Shown here: positions 23,935-33,004 of the stretch, piece by piece | Position numbering within the stretch: the first letter of the stretch is position 1 | How the letters are laid out: every line of letters begins with the position of its first letter | Assembly: GCF_030815095.1 (NCBI RefSeq) | Contig: NZ_JAUSWF010000010.1 | Coordinates: forward strand, 1 to 64,000 | Origin: Aedoeadaptatus ivorii | Lineage (GTDB): Bacteria; Bacillota; Clostridia; Tissierellales; Peptoniphilaceae | DNA: 64,000 nt | Reading direction: 5' to 3' | Translations under genes and position numbers: made by a program | Notes under the pieces: generated by a model | What the model was told of the DNA's origin: nothing | The model's input: the letters and a program-made list of their open reading frames with translations, nothing else | Databases searched by the model: none

Positions 23935-25784
23935 CGTTGCCGCAATATGTCTTCTTTTGCCCAGGTAAAAAAGGGGGAGGGGCTCGCCACTTCCCGGTCG
24001 ATGCGCCGGGGCCTGAGAAAATAGAGGCGATGGCGCGCCCGGGTCATGCCCACATAAAACAAGCGACGCTCTTCTTCGAGCAGGCGCTCCACTTCGTGGG
24101 GATGTGCGTCCGATGCGGCGCGGGCGGGGATTACATCTTCGTTTAAGTCGATCAGAAATACCGCATCGAATTCCAACCCCTTGGCGCCGTGCAGCGTGCT
24201 CAACACGATGCCCGGTTCCTTGGCACCGCCGCCCGAAAGCAGACGGTCCAGCGCCTGCAAGCGGGCCATAAAGGCGTCCGCATCGGCGCAGTTTTTGGCG
24301 ATAAATTTCGCGTAGTAGAGAATGCGCATGGCGGCGGTTTTGGAGGAGCCAAAGGTATTGGCGTGGTTTTCCAAATACTTTTCGTATTCCAGATCCTTTT
24401 GAATAAATCGAAAGGCTTCGGCGAGGGGAAGGCCCGCGAGATACATAAAGTCGCGGCGTAGCGCTTGGAGGTCCCTCCGCATATAGTCGGGGAGCTTTCC
24501 TTCGAGCATGGTGTCGAAGACCGATACCGAAACGCCGCGGCGAGCGAGGTCCTCCACCATTTTCTTGGAAATATAGCCGCGGATTTTATAGTAAATATGC
24601 GAGAACGATTCGAGATCGCGAGGGTCTTGGGCAAAGCGCACGATCTCCAAGAGATCCTTTACGACGCGGTGGCGCAAAAATCGGATCTTGCCCTCGCGCA
24701 TCGAAAAGGCGATATTCTTCCGCTCGAAGTATTCCGCACAGCCCACGGCGGAGATATGGTTGCGATAGAGCATCGCCACGTCCTTGAGGTCGTGTTTTTG
24801 AATTTCAGATGCGATAAAGGCGTATTGTCGTTTGAGATCGTCGAGCTCCACATAGCGAAGCGCGACGCCGCTTTCCCGTACGGCGTGCACGTCTTTCGAA
24901 TAGCGCTTTTTATTCTGTTCGATAAAACGGGTGGAGGCGGCGATAATCGATTCCGTCGAGCGAAAATTGCGGGACAGATAGTAGATCTTCAGATTCTGAT
25001 AGCGGTCCTTCAGCGACATGAGACCTTGAAAGTCGGCGCCCCGAAAGCCGTAAATCGACTGGTCGTCGTCGGCGACGACGAAGAGGTTTTTTTCCGCTCC
25101 CAAAACGGCATCGACGATGGCGAGCTGACCGCGCGATGTATCCTGGCCTTCGTCGAGCTGTACATAGTCGTAGGATCTACGAATGGCGCGCAAGAGGCCC
25201 GGATCCTTTTGAAAAATTTCGGGGCAAAGGGCGATCATATCGTCGAAGTCGATCCAGTTGCGGCTGCGCTTGAGCGATTCGTAACCTCGGTAAAATTTTG
25301 TAAAGAGGGGACTGCGCGCCTGTTTCTGATAGGCGTCGGGGTCGAGCATTTTATTTTTGACGTATCCGATTTCTCCGATCAAGGTCTCCAGCTGCTCGTC
25401 GTTGGGGCTTCGGTGCAGATACTCTCGCCATAGATCGGCGAGGATGCGCCACTTCCCGATGTTTTGCGCGGTTTCGATCAAGGTGTAGCGAATGCCCGAG
25501 CGGCGCTCGTAATTTTTCAGCACCGAAAAGCAGAAGCTGTGGATGGTGGAAAAAGACGGCGCCGGTTCCTCATAGAAGAGCTTGCGGTAGCGGAGCTGCA
25601 TATCTTTGGCGGCGGCCCTTGAAAAGGTTATCGTAAGAATGCGCACCGGATCCTCACCCGCTTCGATCAGTCTCTTGGTGCGGCTTAGAAGCATCGTCGT
25701 CTTTCCGCTTCCGGGCACGGCGAGGACCAGGGCGGGACCTTTGTCGTGGGAGATCGCCTTTTTCTGTTCATCGGTCAGTTTCAT
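23919..25784 (-). CDS. UvrD/Rep-type superfamily 1 DNA helicase
   Basis: 621 residues, shorter than PcrA/UvrD (about 720). Motifs are Q-motif LTDEQKKAI, Walker A AVPGSGKTT (22-30), motif Ia TITFSRAAAKDM, motif II QLDEGQDTSRG near 213, motif III VADDDQSIYGFRGA near 240, STLHGAKGLEFDAVFL near 515 and the final YVGMTRARHRLYFL near 573. The walker B glutamate is kept (DEGQD). It unwinds DNA 3' to 5' in repair or replication restart. GGAGG lies six bases before the ATG. It is a single gene; its stop codon lies inside the shared terminator. Confidence 0.94.
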   Translation of the reverse strand: MKLTDEQKKAISHDKGPALVLAVPGSGKTTMLLSRTKRLIEAGEDPVRILTITFSRAAAKDMQLRYRKLFYEEPAPSFSTIHSFCFSVLKNYERRSGIRYTLIETAQNIGKWRILADLWREYLHRSPNDEQLETLIGEIGYVKNKMLDPDAYQKQARSPLFTKFYRGYESLKRSRNWIDFDDMIALCPEIFQKDPGLLRAIRRSYDYVQLDEGQDTSRGQLAIVDAVLGAEKNLFVVADDDQSIYGFRGADFQGLMSLKDRYQNLKIYYLSRNFRSTESIIAASTRFIEQNKKRYSKDVHAVRESGVALRYVELDDLKRQYAFIASEIQKHDLKDVAMLYRNHISAVGCAEYFERKNIAFSMREGKIRFLRHRVVKDLLEIVRFAQDPRDLESFSHIYYKIRGYISKKMVEDLARRGVSVSVFDTMLEGKLPDYMRRDLQALRRDFMYLAGLPLAEAFRFIQKDLEYEKYLENHANTFGSSKTAAMRILYYAKFIAKNCADADAFMARLQALDRLLSGGGAKEPGIVLSTLHGAKGLEFDAVFLIDLNEDVIPARAASDAHPHEVERLLEEERRLFYVGMTRARHRLYFLRPRRIDREVASPSPFFTWAKEDILRQRKNRS

Positions 25785-25828
25785 AGTTCACCTCCCGTCG
25801 AGTATACCATTTCTTCGGGCAAATGTCC

Positions 25829-25857
25829 TTTTCAAGACTTGGGGCATGGTATATAAT
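25829..25857 (+). promoter_or_regulatory. Promoter of the PAP2-nitroreductase pair
   Basis: TTTTCA at 25829-25834 and TATAAT at 25852-25857 have a 17-base spacer. It lies after the upstream in-frame ATG at 25823, which argues for the later PAP2 start. Confidence 0.6.
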
Positions 25858-25870
25858 GAACGGAGTAGGT

Positions 25871-26428
25871 ATGTACAGGATGGTGAAGATGAAAAACCCG
25901 TTTAAATCTTTTGATGAATACTTTATGGAACGCATCAATAAGGAATTAAAAAATCCCTACTGCGATATGTTTTTTTATTTGTATACCAATATTGCAGATC
26001 CCAGATGTCTGGTCGCGTTTTCTCTCTTCATGCTCGCGCTCGGAAAACGTTGGATCGGGCAATCGGCCTACGAGATGGTCCTGGCATTGGTGCTGAGTAC
26101 CTTGCTGGCACAAATTTTAAAACGGGCATTCAGCCGGAGTCGACCCTACTGGATTTTGAAAAACCTCAATACCTACGGGATCGACCTACGGGATTATTCT
26201 TTTCCTTCGGGACATACGACCGCGGCATTTACCGTGGCCACCACATTCTCACTGTATTTTCCGAAACTTGCCGTACTCTTTATCGCCATGGCGATACTGG
26301 TGGCGGTTTCCAGGACGTATCTCGCGGTACACTATCCCACCGATGTCTTGGCGGGCGTGATACTCGGCATCGGCGTCGCGTATGTTGTACATATTTATGT
26401 CTACGATGCCGTAGCAAATTGGTTTTAG
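25871..26428 (+). CDS. PAP2-family membrane phosphatase
   Basis: 185 residues from the ATG at 25871 (GGAG five bases before it). It has about five membrane segments. The PAP2 motifs are complete: KRAFSRSRPY near 86-95 (KxxxxxxRP), PSGHTT near 117-122 and SRTYLAVHYPTD near 155-166. Relatives dephosphorylate undecaprenyl diphosphate or lipid phosphates at the outer face of the membrane; substrate here is not determinable. The nitroreductase gene follows after 18 bases. Confidence 0.9.
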   Translation: MYRMVKMKNPFKSFDEYFMERINKELKNPYCDMFFYLYTNIADPRCLVAFSLFMLALGKRWIGQSAYEMVLALVLSTLLAQILKRAFSRSRPYWILKNLNTYGIDLRDYSFPSGHTTAAFTVATTFSLYFPKLAVLFIAMAILVAVSRTYLAVHYPTDVLAGVILGIGVAYVVHIYVYDAVANWF

Positions 26429-26446
26429 CAAAAGGAGGAAGCGTAT

Positions 26447-27250
26447 ATGGTAATGACAAACTTCTTGCAAAAGAGAAAAACGGTTCGGGAATTCGGTCCT
26501 ACGGATCTTTCCGCCACCGAAATGCAATGGGTACGAGATATTCTCGCCAAGGTGGAAAACGAAGAAGGCAGCGAGGACATCAGCTTCGCGCTGTTTGAAA
26601 ACGGAGATACCATCGCAAACAGCCTGAAGGGCAAAGCCGGTTATGGCGGCGTGATGATTGCCGCGCCCTTCTATATCGCATTGAAGGTAAAGAGCCACGA
26701 CAAAGAAGATTTGATCCGCACCGGCTACTATCTCGAAAAACTCAACACCGCACTGGTCGACCGCGGATTCGGCACCTGCTGGATCACCGTCACCCAAGTC
26801 GACGACGATACCAAGAAAATGCTCTTCGGCGAAGGCGGAGAATTTGTCGACTACATCGTAGGATTCGGGCACGCCGAAAACCAGGAAGTATTTGCCGAAG
26901 ACGGCGTAAGCCCCCGCTATAGCGTGGACGAAATCGTATTTAAGGATCACCTCGATACGCCCGTCACTATGGAAGTATTGGAAAACTACGGCCTGTTTGA
27001 GCTGTTTACTTCCATTCGCTTTGCGCCCAGCCATGTAAACGCGCAGCCCTGGCGCTTCTTGCTCAAAGACGACGGTACGGTTACGCTGTTTATGGACAAA
27101 TCCAAGGGCCAAAAGAGCTATGTGGATATCGGCGTCGTCATGTACTACTTCGAGGCGATGCTCGCGGGCACCGGCACCCACAAGCGTTGGGCACTCATAG
27201 AAGGAGCCGACATCGGCGGATTGGAACCCGTCGCAGAAATTTCCATCTGA
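26447..27250 (+). CDS. Nitroreductase-family flavoprotein
   Basis: 267 residues, larger than typical nitroreductases (about 170-220), matching the TM1586-like type that looks like an internally duplicated fold. FMN-contact features include KRKTVREFG at the N-terminus, GGVMIAAPFYIAL near 67, TGYYLEKLNTALVDRGFGTCWIT near 85-107 and a second RFAPSHVNAQPWRF segment near 191. It probably uses FMN and NAD(P)H, substrate unknown. AAAGGAGGAAG precedes the ATG. It is co-transcribed with the PAP2 gene and ended by a terminator. Confidence 0.88.
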   Translation: MVMTNFLQKRKTVREFGPTDLSATEMQWVRDILAKVENEEGSEDISFALFENGDTIANSLKGKAGYGGVMIAAPFYIALKVKSHDKEDLIRTGYYLEKLNTALVDRGFGTCWITVTQVDDDTKKMLFGEGGEFVDYIVGFGHAENQEVFAEDGVSPRYSVDEIVFKDHLDTPVTMEVLENYGLFELFTSIRFAPSHVNAQPWRFLLKDDGTVTLFMDKSKGQKSYVDIGVVMYYFEAMLAGTGTHKRWALIEGADIGGLEPVAEISI

Positions 27251-27262
27251 TTCCGGCGAAGG

Positions 27263-27288
27263 AAAAGGCGCCTGCAGGCGCTTTTTTT
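27263..27288 (+). terminator. Terminator after the nitroreductase gene
   Basis: AAAAG-GCGCC pairs with GGCGC-TTTTT around TGCA, followed by T to 27288. The -35 box of the next promoter starts two bases later. Confidence 0.88.
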
Positions 27289-27289
27289 A

Positions 27290-27318
27290 TTGACAAAAAC
27301 CGAAAAGGAGCGTATCCT
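27290..27318 (+). promoter_or_regulatory. Promoter of the metal ATPase
   Basis: TTGACA at 27290-27295 and TATCCT at 27313-27318 have a 17-base spacer. The dyad operator begins at the next base. Confidence 0.8.
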
Positions 27319-27342
27319 ACACATGAACAATCAATCATGTGT
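27319..27342 (+). promoter_or_regulatory. ArsR/SmtB-type operator dyad
   Basis: The 24-bp perfect-arm dyad ACACATGA - 8 bases - TCATGTGT sits across the expected transcription start of the ATPase gene. The TGAAC core and overall length resemble SmtB/CzrA/CadC operators. Binding here would block initiation; loss of binding on metal would induce export. The ArsR-family gene at 7217 is a candidate regulator (inference). Confidence 0.65.
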
Positions 27343-27360
27343 TAGCGGAGGGAGGATCCT

Positions 27361-29433
27361 TTGTATACGTATCGATTGGACAATTTGGGGTGCGCGAACT
27401 GCGCCGCAAAAATCGAAGAGCGCGTCGGCGCATTGCCCGGCATTGATCGCGCGCGGCTGGATTTCACCGCAAAGCGACTCGCCGTAGAAGGTCCGGACGC
27501 TGCCGATAAAGAACAGATAAAGAGAATCTGTACGGCGGTCGAATCCGACATCGTCGTCCGCGAAGAAAAAGAGATCGACGAAACGGAGAACGAAGGCGAA
27601 GACCGAGCGGCGTTTCAAAAAGAGGCGATGTGCCTTCTGGGCATACTCCTCGCCGCCGTAGCAAACACCCTACTGGTGTCGGGAACTTTGCAGACCGTCC
27701 TCTATGGGGCGCTGCTTGTCATAGCGGGCTTTCCGATTTTTCGCCAGGCGCTTCGGGGCATTCGCACCGGCGAGGTATTCGACGAAAACTTTCTGATGAG
27801 CATCGCCGCCATCGGCGCCTTTTATATCGGCGAGTACACCGAGGCATTGGGCGTATTGCTCTTTTATCGACTGGGCGAGGCATTGCAAGATCGCGCAGTG
27901 GATCGCGCGACGGCATCGGTGGAATCTCTGTTAAAGAACGACACGACCACGGCGCATTTGATCGCCGATGAAATCATAGAGGTCGACGCCGCCACCTTGC
28001 AGCCGGGAGATACGATCCTGTTGCGTGCCGGCGATACCCTGGCGGCGGACGGAAAGATCCGCAAGGGATCGGGACATATCTCCAATCAGCATATGACCGG
28101 AGAATCCGTACCCGTCGCGGTTTCCGAAGGAGACGAGGTGCTCGCCGGTGCCATCTCATTGGACGGCGCCCTCGAGATATCGGTGCTCCGCGCGGCGGGC
28201 GAGTCTACCATGGCGCGGATCGAGTCTATGGTCTCCGATGCGCGGCTCAATAAGGGCAAAACCGAACGCTGGATCACCCGATTCTCTCGCATATATACGC
28301 CGGTGGTGGTGTGTATCGCCCTCGCGGTCGCTTTGGGCGGGTCCCTAGTCTTCGGCGATTGGAATCTGTGGATCTACCGCGCCTGTGCCTTTTTGATCAT
28401 AAGCTGTCCCTGTGCCTTGGTGCTTTCGGTGCCCCTTACGATGTTTGCGGGGATCGGGCGCGCCTCCCGCGAGGGGATCTTTGTAAAGGGATCGACGGCT
28501 TTAGAGGCCATTGCCGAAGCGGATGCCGTCGCCTTCGACAAGACCGGGACGCTCACCGACGGCAAGTTTTCTCTGGCACGCATCGACGCAATTTCAGGGG
28601 ATAGAGACCGCATCTTATACCTCGCCGCCACGGCGGAACAGTACTCGAATCACCCCATCGCCCGGAGCATACTCGCGAATGCAAAGGCGAAGGGAACGCC
28701 GTCGGATGTCAAGGAAGTGCCGGGAAAGGGAGTTTTATGCACCATAGAGAATGCTTCCGTCGCCGTCGGCAATGAAGCGCTTATGGCGCTTGTGGGCATC
28801 GAAGATTTGCCCCCCTCTTCCGAAGAGACCTCGGTCTTCGTCGCCGAGGACAAGGCGCTTTTGGGCAGAATCGCCTTTACCGACACCATGAAAACGGGCG
28901 TCGCCGAGGCGATCCGCCATTTGAAGCGCACCCTTACCACCTATATCTTCTCCGGCGACAAACCGGCGATCGCCGAAGCGCTGGGCTGCGAATTGGGAAT
29001 CGACGAGACCCGCGGCGGGCTTCTCCCCGACGAGAAGATTCGGGCGCTGGATGCAGTGCTCGCCCGGGGAAAGAAGGTCGTCTATGTGGGAGACGGGATC
29101 AACGACGCCCCGGTGCTCGCGCGAAGCGATGCGGGCATTGCCATGGGCACCGGCGGGAGCGATATGGCGATCGAAAGTGCCGACGTGGTTATTTTGGGCG
29201 ACGATATCGGCAAACTTCCCTTCCTGTTTTCCCTGGCAAATCGTGCGAAGCGGGTGAGTTACGGTAATATCGCATTTGCCCTCGCCGTAAAGCTTTTGGT
29301 CGTCGTCTTGAGCATAGCGGGCATCGGTAACTTGTGGCTTGCGGTCTTTGCCGACGTCGGCGTTTCGCTGATCTGCGTGTTTATCGCCATGACGCTGTTG
29401 ACCTATAAACCTTCCGAAACGAGTGTGGTATAA
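27361..29433 (+). CDS. Heavy-metal-exporting P1B-type ATPase (Zn/Cd/Pb type)
   Basis: 690 residues from TTG 27361, after GGAGGGAGGAT. The N-terminal HMA domain has GCANC (C11, C14). Membrane segments follow. The TGES phosphatase loop is TGESVPV near 243, the transmembrane metal site is SCPCALVL near 348, the phosphorylation site is DKTGTLT near 393, the SxHP site is YSNHPIA near 435, and GDGINDAPVLA lies near 578. CPC with this pattern fits ZntA/CadA exporters of Zn2+, Cd2+ or Pb2+ rather than copper; exact specificity needs assay. The ArsR-type dyad overlapping its promoter suggests metal induction. Confidence 0.93.
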   Translation: MYTYRLDNLGCANCAAKIEERVGALPGIDRARLDFTAKRLAVEGPDAADKEQIKRICTAVESDIVVREEKEIDETENEGEDRAAFQKEAMCLLGILLAAVANTLLVSGTLQTVLYGALLVIAGFPIFRQALRGIRTGEVFDENFLMSIAAIGAFYIGEYTEALGVLLFYRLGEALQDRAVDRATASVESLLKNDTTTAHLIADEIIEVDAATLQPGDTILLRAGDTLAADGKIRKGSGHISNQHMTGESVPVAVSEGDEVLAGAISLDGALEISVLRAAGESTMARIESMVSDARLNKGKTERWITRFSRIYTPVVVCIALAVALGGSLVFGDWNLWIYRACAFLIISCPCALVLSVPLTMFAGIGRASREGIFVKGSTALEAIAEADAVAFDKTGTLTDGKFSLARIDAISGDRDRILYLAATAEQYSNHPIARSILANAKAKGTPSDVKEVPGKGVLCTIENASVAVGNEALMALVGIEDLPPSSEETSVFVAEDKALLGRIAFTDTMKTGVAEAIRHLKRTLTTYIFSGDKPAIAEALGCELGIDETRGGLLPDEKIRALDAVLARGKKVVYVGDGINDAPVLARSDAGIAMGTGGSDMAIESADVVILGDDIGKLPFLFSLANRAKRVSYGNIAFALAVKLLVVVLSIAGIGNLWLAVFADVGVSLICVFIAMTLLTYKPSETSVV

Positions 29434-29434
29434 T
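29426..29434 (+). promoter_or_regulatory. Extended -10 promoter of the TPR-map-cyclophilin operon
   Basis: TGG followed by TATAAT (29429-29434) forms an extended -10 element overlapping the end of the ATPase gene; no good -35 is seen. The same GTGTGGTATAAT string recurs before tdk at 39982-39993. Confidence 0.55.
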
Positions 29435-29451
29435 ATTTTCGGGAGGCGTAT

Positions 29452-30345
29452 ATGTCCGGAAAGTGGAAGAACTATCAGATTTTGGGGAGAGATTTTCTCG
29501 AGCGAGGAGACCGCAAGCGTGCCCTGAAATCTTTAGAAAAATCGATGATTTTTGCACCCGATGACAAAGCATTGGCAGAGACCTTATTTTCCGTCGCCGA
29601 CCTGTATTGGCAGGCGGGAAACGAGGATCGCGCCATTGCTTTTTTCCGTGAGATTACAAAACTCGGGGATTACCCCGGGGCGCATTACGGCATGGGGGTG
29701 CTCTATAGCGAAAAAGGCGAGATTCGCCGCGCCATTTCCTGTTTTCAAAAAGCGGTGGCGTCCTATCCCTTTTACGAGAGTGCCTATTACGAAATGGCGC
29801 TCTTGTACGATCGATTGGGGTATAAAGACGTGGCGCTGGAGCTCTTTTACCAATGTGCGACGCTGGTGCCCGAAAACGGCATCGTCCGAAGCGACATCGC
29901 CTCGATCTACGAAGAGCGGGGCGCATACAAGAAGGCGTTGGGCTATGCCAAACGGGCGGTGGAGCTCTCGCCGACTTACGCCCGGGGCTATTACAATCTC
30001 GGCGTCATTTACCAAAAGACGGGGAGAGATAAGAAGGCGATGACGGCGTATCGCGACGCGCTGGATTTGGACCCGGACTACGCCCCGACGTATTTGAATA
30101 TGTCGGCGATCTTTCTGAAAAACGAGCGGCCGACAGACGCCGTATATATTTTGACGCGGGGGATACGCAGAAACTTACACAGCGTCAATCTCTACTACAA
30201 CCGCGCCTGTAGCTTTATGCGCCTGGGCAAGCGAACCACCGCCCTGGCCGATCTGAAGCGCGCCATCGCCATCGACGGCGACGCGCGCATGTGGGCGTCG
30301 AGAGATGAAGATTTACAAGACATCGTCCGGGAGGTGGACAGTTGA
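29452..30345 (+). CDS. Tetratricopeptide repeat protein
   Basis: 297 residues made of about eight TPR units, recognisable by repeats such as GAHYGMGVLYSEKGEIRRAI, SAYYEMALLYDRLGYKDVAL, ARGYYNLGVIYQKTGRDKKA and PTYLNMSAIFLKNERPTDAV. No signal peptide or membrane segment; a cytosolic scaffold for protein-protein contacts. GGGAGGCG precedes the ATG. The TTG start of the methionine aminopeptidase gene overlaps its stop. The binding partner is unknown. Confidence 0.9.
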   Translation: MSGKWKNYQILGRDFLERGDRKRALKSLEKSMIFAPDDKALAETLFSVADLYWQAGNEDRAIAFFREITKLGDYPGAHYGMGVLYSEKGEIRRAISCFQKAVASYPFYESAYYEMALLYDRLGYKDVALELFYQCATLVPENGIVRSDIASIYEERGAYKKALGYAKRAVELSPTYARGYYNLGVIYQKTGRDKKAMTAYRDALDLDPDYAPTYLNMSAIFLKNERPTDAVYILTRGIRRNLHSVNLYYNRACSFMRLGKRTTALADLKRAIAIDGDARMWASRDEDLQDIVREVDS

Positions 30346-31094
30346 TAATCATAAAGACCGAACACGAAATCGAAAAAATGCAGAAGGCGGCGGATCTCTT
30401 GATCGCCGTACACAAGGCGCTTCGGGAAAAAATCGTACCCGGCGTCACCACCATGGAACTCGACCGCTTCGTCGAAAAATTTATCACAGATCGCGGCGGC
30501 CATCCCGAACAAAAGGGCTATCAGGGCTATCCGTATAGCATTTGCGCGTCGGTAAACGACGAAATCTGCCACGGCTTTCCCACGGACACGCCGCTTCGGG
30601 AAGGGGATTTGCTCACCGTAGATATGGTGGTCAATATCGGCGGCTATTTGGCGGATTCCGCGTGGAGCTATGCAGTGGGCGAAGTCTCGAAAGAGACGAA
30701 GAAGCTAATGGATGTCACCAAAGAATGCCTGTATCGGGGCATCGAGAAAGTACGTCCCGGCGCCCGATTGGGAGACATCGGCAACGCCATTCAGAGCCAC
30801 GCCGAGGCCAACGGGTTTTCGGTGGTACGCGATTTCGTCGGCCACGGCATCGGAAAAAATATGCACGAAGATCCCCAAGTGCTCCACTACGGCAAGCCCG
30901 ACCGCGGCCTGCGCTTGCAGGAAGGCATGGTATTTACCATAGAGCCCATGATCAACGCGGGGGATTGGCCCATCCGCATGGACAAAAACGGTTGGACCGC
31001 GAGGACTAAAGACGGTTCTCTGTCCTGCCAGTACGAACATACCCTGGCGGTGACTCGAGACGGGGTCGTCGTCCTGACCGAACAAGGAGAATAA
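30342..31094 (+). CDS. map: Type I methionine aminopeptidase
   Basis: 250 residues, TTG start overlapping the previous stop and preceded by GGGAGGTGG. It removes the N-terminal methionine from new proteins. Metal ligands of the pita-bread fold are seen in LTVDMVVNIGGYLADSAW (two Asp), GHGIGKNMHEDP (His), FTIEPMI (Glu) and CQYEHTLAVT (Glu). It is a single-domain enzyme without the N-terminal SEC-C extension. Confidence 0.96.
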   Translation: MIIIKTEHEIEKMQKAADLLIAVHKALREKIVPGVTTMELDRFVEKFITDRGGHPEQKGYQGYPYSICASVNDEICHGFPTDTPLREGDLLTVDMVVNIGGYLADSAWSYAVGEVSKETKKLMDVTKECLYRGIEKVRPGARLGDIGNAIQSHAEANGFSVVRDFVGHGIGKNMHEDPQVLHYGKPDRGLRLQEGMVFTIEPMINAGDWPIRMDKNGWTARTKDGSLSCQYEHTLAVTRDGVVVLTEQGE

Positions 31095-31095
31095 T

Positions 31096-31701
31096 ATGCT
31101 CAAACAAATCGAAGCGCCCCGCGCGGGCGATCTCATGGCGCGCCTTACGACCGATAAGGGCGATATCGAGATTCGCCTCTTTCCCGAAGCGGCCCCCAAA
31201 GCGGTGGAAAACTTTACGGAACTGATCCGAAGAGGCTATTACGATGGCGTGATCTTTCACCGCGTCATCCCCGATTTTATGATTCAGGGGGGAGATCCCA
31301 CCGGAAGCGGACGCGGCGGCGAAAGCATTTGGGGCGATTCGTTTGAGGACGAGTTCGACCCCGCCTATCGCAATCTGACCGGGGCGCTCAGCATGGCGAA
31401 TGCCGGGCCCGATACCAACGGCAGCCAATTCTTTATCGTACACGGCCAAAAGCTGGGCGAAGACATCCTCTCTCAAATGCGCGACGCGGGGGACGCCTAC
31501 GGCTATACCCAAGACGTCATCGACGCCTACGAGAAAAAGGGCGGCGCCTTCTGGCTCGACGGCAAACACACCGTATTCGGCCAGATCTATGCCGGCGCCG
31601 ACGTGGTGGATGCCATCGCCCGCGCGCCCAGAAACTCCATGGATCGCCCCGAGGAAGACATCGCCATTCGAAGTGCGGCGGTCTATACCTTCGAAGGATA
31701 A
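31096..31701 (+). CDS. Cyclophilin-type peptidyl-prolyl isomerase
   Basis: 201 residues, cytosolic (no signal peptide). Cyclophilin active-site residues are present: FHRVIPDFMIQGGDPTGSG (Arg, Gln) near 54, the NGSQFFI segment near 111 and a final KHTVFGQIYAG. An insert of about 25 residues after the SQFF strand (LGEDILSQMRDAGDAYGYTQ) is larger than in minimal bacterial cyclophilins. It lies one base after map and is ended by a terminator. Confidence 0.94.
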   Translation: MLKQIEAPRAGDLMARLTTDKGDIEIRLFPEAAPKAVENFTELIRRGYYDGVIFHRVIPDFMIQGGDPTGSGRGGESIWGDSFEDEFDPAYRNLTGALSMANAGPDTNGSQFFIVHGQKLGEDILSQMRDAGDAYGYTQDVIDAYEKKGGAFWLDGKHTVFGQIYAGADVVDAIARAPRNSMDRPEEDIAIRSAAVYTFEG

Positions 31702-31705
31702 TCTC

Positions 31706-31728
31706 AAAAGCGCTGCGGCGCTTTTTTT
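31706..31728 (+). terminator. Terminator of the TPR-map-cyclophilin operon
   Basis: AAAGCGC pairs with GCGCTTT across TGCG, followed by T to 31728. Confidence 0.88.
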
Positions 31729-31812
31729 GTGCGAATTTTGATCTGTCCGTAATATTTCTTCTGGCTGCGCGTATTTACTGAAGAGACGCCGAGGAGAAGA
31801 AAGGACAGATAC

Positions 31813-32751
31813 ATGGAATATACAGACCAACAGATAAAAAGAGATAGCGGCGAAAAAATGCCGCCGCGGAAAACGACGCGACTGCTTCCGGTGGCGCTCC
31901 TTCTGTTTCTGCTCATGCAAGCATGGCTGATCGTCGGATTCGGCGCATTGGAATGGCTCGACGGATTGGGGCCCCTTCACTGCAAATATGTCTACGTGTG
32001 GGACCGGGCGGAGAAAGTGGCGATATACGATCGCAAAAGCGATGTGCGCGTCTCGCCCGCTTCCTTGACGAAGATGATAACCGTCTACACCGCCCTGGAT
32101 ATGGGGATCGACAAGGATGCTGTGGTGCAGGTGGACCGGGCAGTGTACGACGATATGTTTGTAAAAAACGCCAGCATGGCGGGGTTTGCCCCCGGCGAAG
32201 CCTTACACGCCCGCGATCTCCTCTACGGCGCGCTCCTCGCATCGGGCGGCGAGGCGACGGGGAGTTTGGCGAAATATATCTGCAACGACGAGAGCGCCTT
32301 CTGCGCGGAGATGAACCGTCGAATCGCCGATTTCGGGATTCGAAACACGCATTTTACCAATGTCGGCGGTTTCGACGAAGCGGGGCAATATTCCACAGCA
32401 AAGGACATGGCGATGTTCCTCGATAAGGCGCTGGTCAACGGCGACTTTCGGACGATCTTTACCAAAAAACGCTATCTTTCTTTTTCCACGGCGGATCACC
32501 CCAAGGGCGTCGCCTTCGAATCCACCGTACTCGGCAAAGACCGGCGGTGGAAGAAAGAGTGCGGCACCCTATTGGGCGGCAAGAGCGGCACCACCATCGA
32601 CGCCGGAGAATGTTGGGCGAGTTTGTGTGAAAAAGGCGGCAAGGAGTATATCGTCGTCGTCATGGGCGCGCCGTTAAAGGACGTGTCGAACAAGACCGAT
32701 CGACCGCTCGAGGACACGATGAAAATTATGGCGTCCATAGACCTTAAGTAG
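31813..32751 (+). CDS. D-alanyl-D-alanine carboxypeptidase (S11, membrane-anchored)
   Basis: 312 residues. An N-terminal membrane segment (about 24-45) acts as signal anchor. The penicillin-binding motifs are SLTK at 84-87, SGG at 144-146 in place of the usual SGN, and KSG at 257-259. The domain trims the terminal D-alanine from peptidoglycan stem peptides. The asparagine-to-glycine change in the second motif is seen in some Bacillota members and may alter activity. The C-terminal beta domain of PBP5 is missing. AAAGGA precedes the ATG; single-gene unit. Confidence 0.88.
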   Translation: MEYTDQQIKRDSGEKMPPRKTTRLLPVALLLFLLMQAWLIVGFGALEWLDGLGPLHCKYVYVWDRAEKVAIYDRKSDVRVSPASLTKMITVYTALDMGIDKDAVVQVDRAVYDDMFVKNASMAGFAPGEALHARDLLYGALLASGGEATGSLAKYICNDESAFCAEMNRRIADFGIRNTHFTNVGGFDEAGQYSTAKDMAMFLDKALVNGDFRTIFTKKRYLSFSTADHPKGVAFESTVLGKDRRWKKECGTLLGGKSGTTIDAGECWASLCEKGGKEYIVVVMGAPLKDVSNKTDRPLEDTMKIMASIDLK

Positions 32752-32767
32752 CAGAGAAAAACCGCCG

Positions 32768-32796
32768 AATCCGCATCCCGTGGGATGCGGATTTTT
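32768..32796 (+). terminator. Terminator after the carboxypeptidase gene
   Basis: AATCCGCATCC pairs with GGATGCGGATT across CGTG, followed by five T. Confidence 0.9.
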
Positions 32797-32838
32797 GTGT
32801 GCCAAAAAACGAATCCTCTTAAATTTCACGCCACGGCC

Positions 32839-32867
32839 TTGACAAAAGTACGGGGAAAATATATACT
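32839..32867 (+). promoter_or_regulatory. Promoter of the zinc uptake operon
   Basis: Consensus TTGACA at 32839-32844 and TATACT at 32862-32867 have a 17-base spacer, with a Fur-family box immediately downstream. The leader before zinT is then about 130 bases. Confidence 0.85.
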
Positions 32868-32869
32868 AC

Positions 32870-32884
32870 CAATAACCATTATCA
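32870..32884 (+). promoter_or_regulatory. Fur-family (Zur-like) operator
   Basis: CAATAACCATTATCA matches the 7-1-7 Fur-family consensus TGATAATnATTATCA at all but three fixed positions. It covers the predicted transcription start, so repression by a Zur-like protein when zinc is sufficient is the natural reading given the genes downstream. Fur or PerR binding cannot be excluded. Confidence 0.7.
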
Positions 32885-33004
32885 TTACATAGATACATGG
32901 GAACGCTATTGCAATCTCGGGGAAAGCGCGAAATATGTGGCGCATTTCTCCGCCGACCATTTGTAGAGCAAATCGCCGAAGGAAAAACACGAAAGGAGAG
33001 CGGA

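Noticed and set aside
24465..25433. 322-codon plus-strand ORF opposite the helicase gene
   Set aside because: It is a shadow of the UvrD-like frame, with no recognisable domain and no ribosome site.
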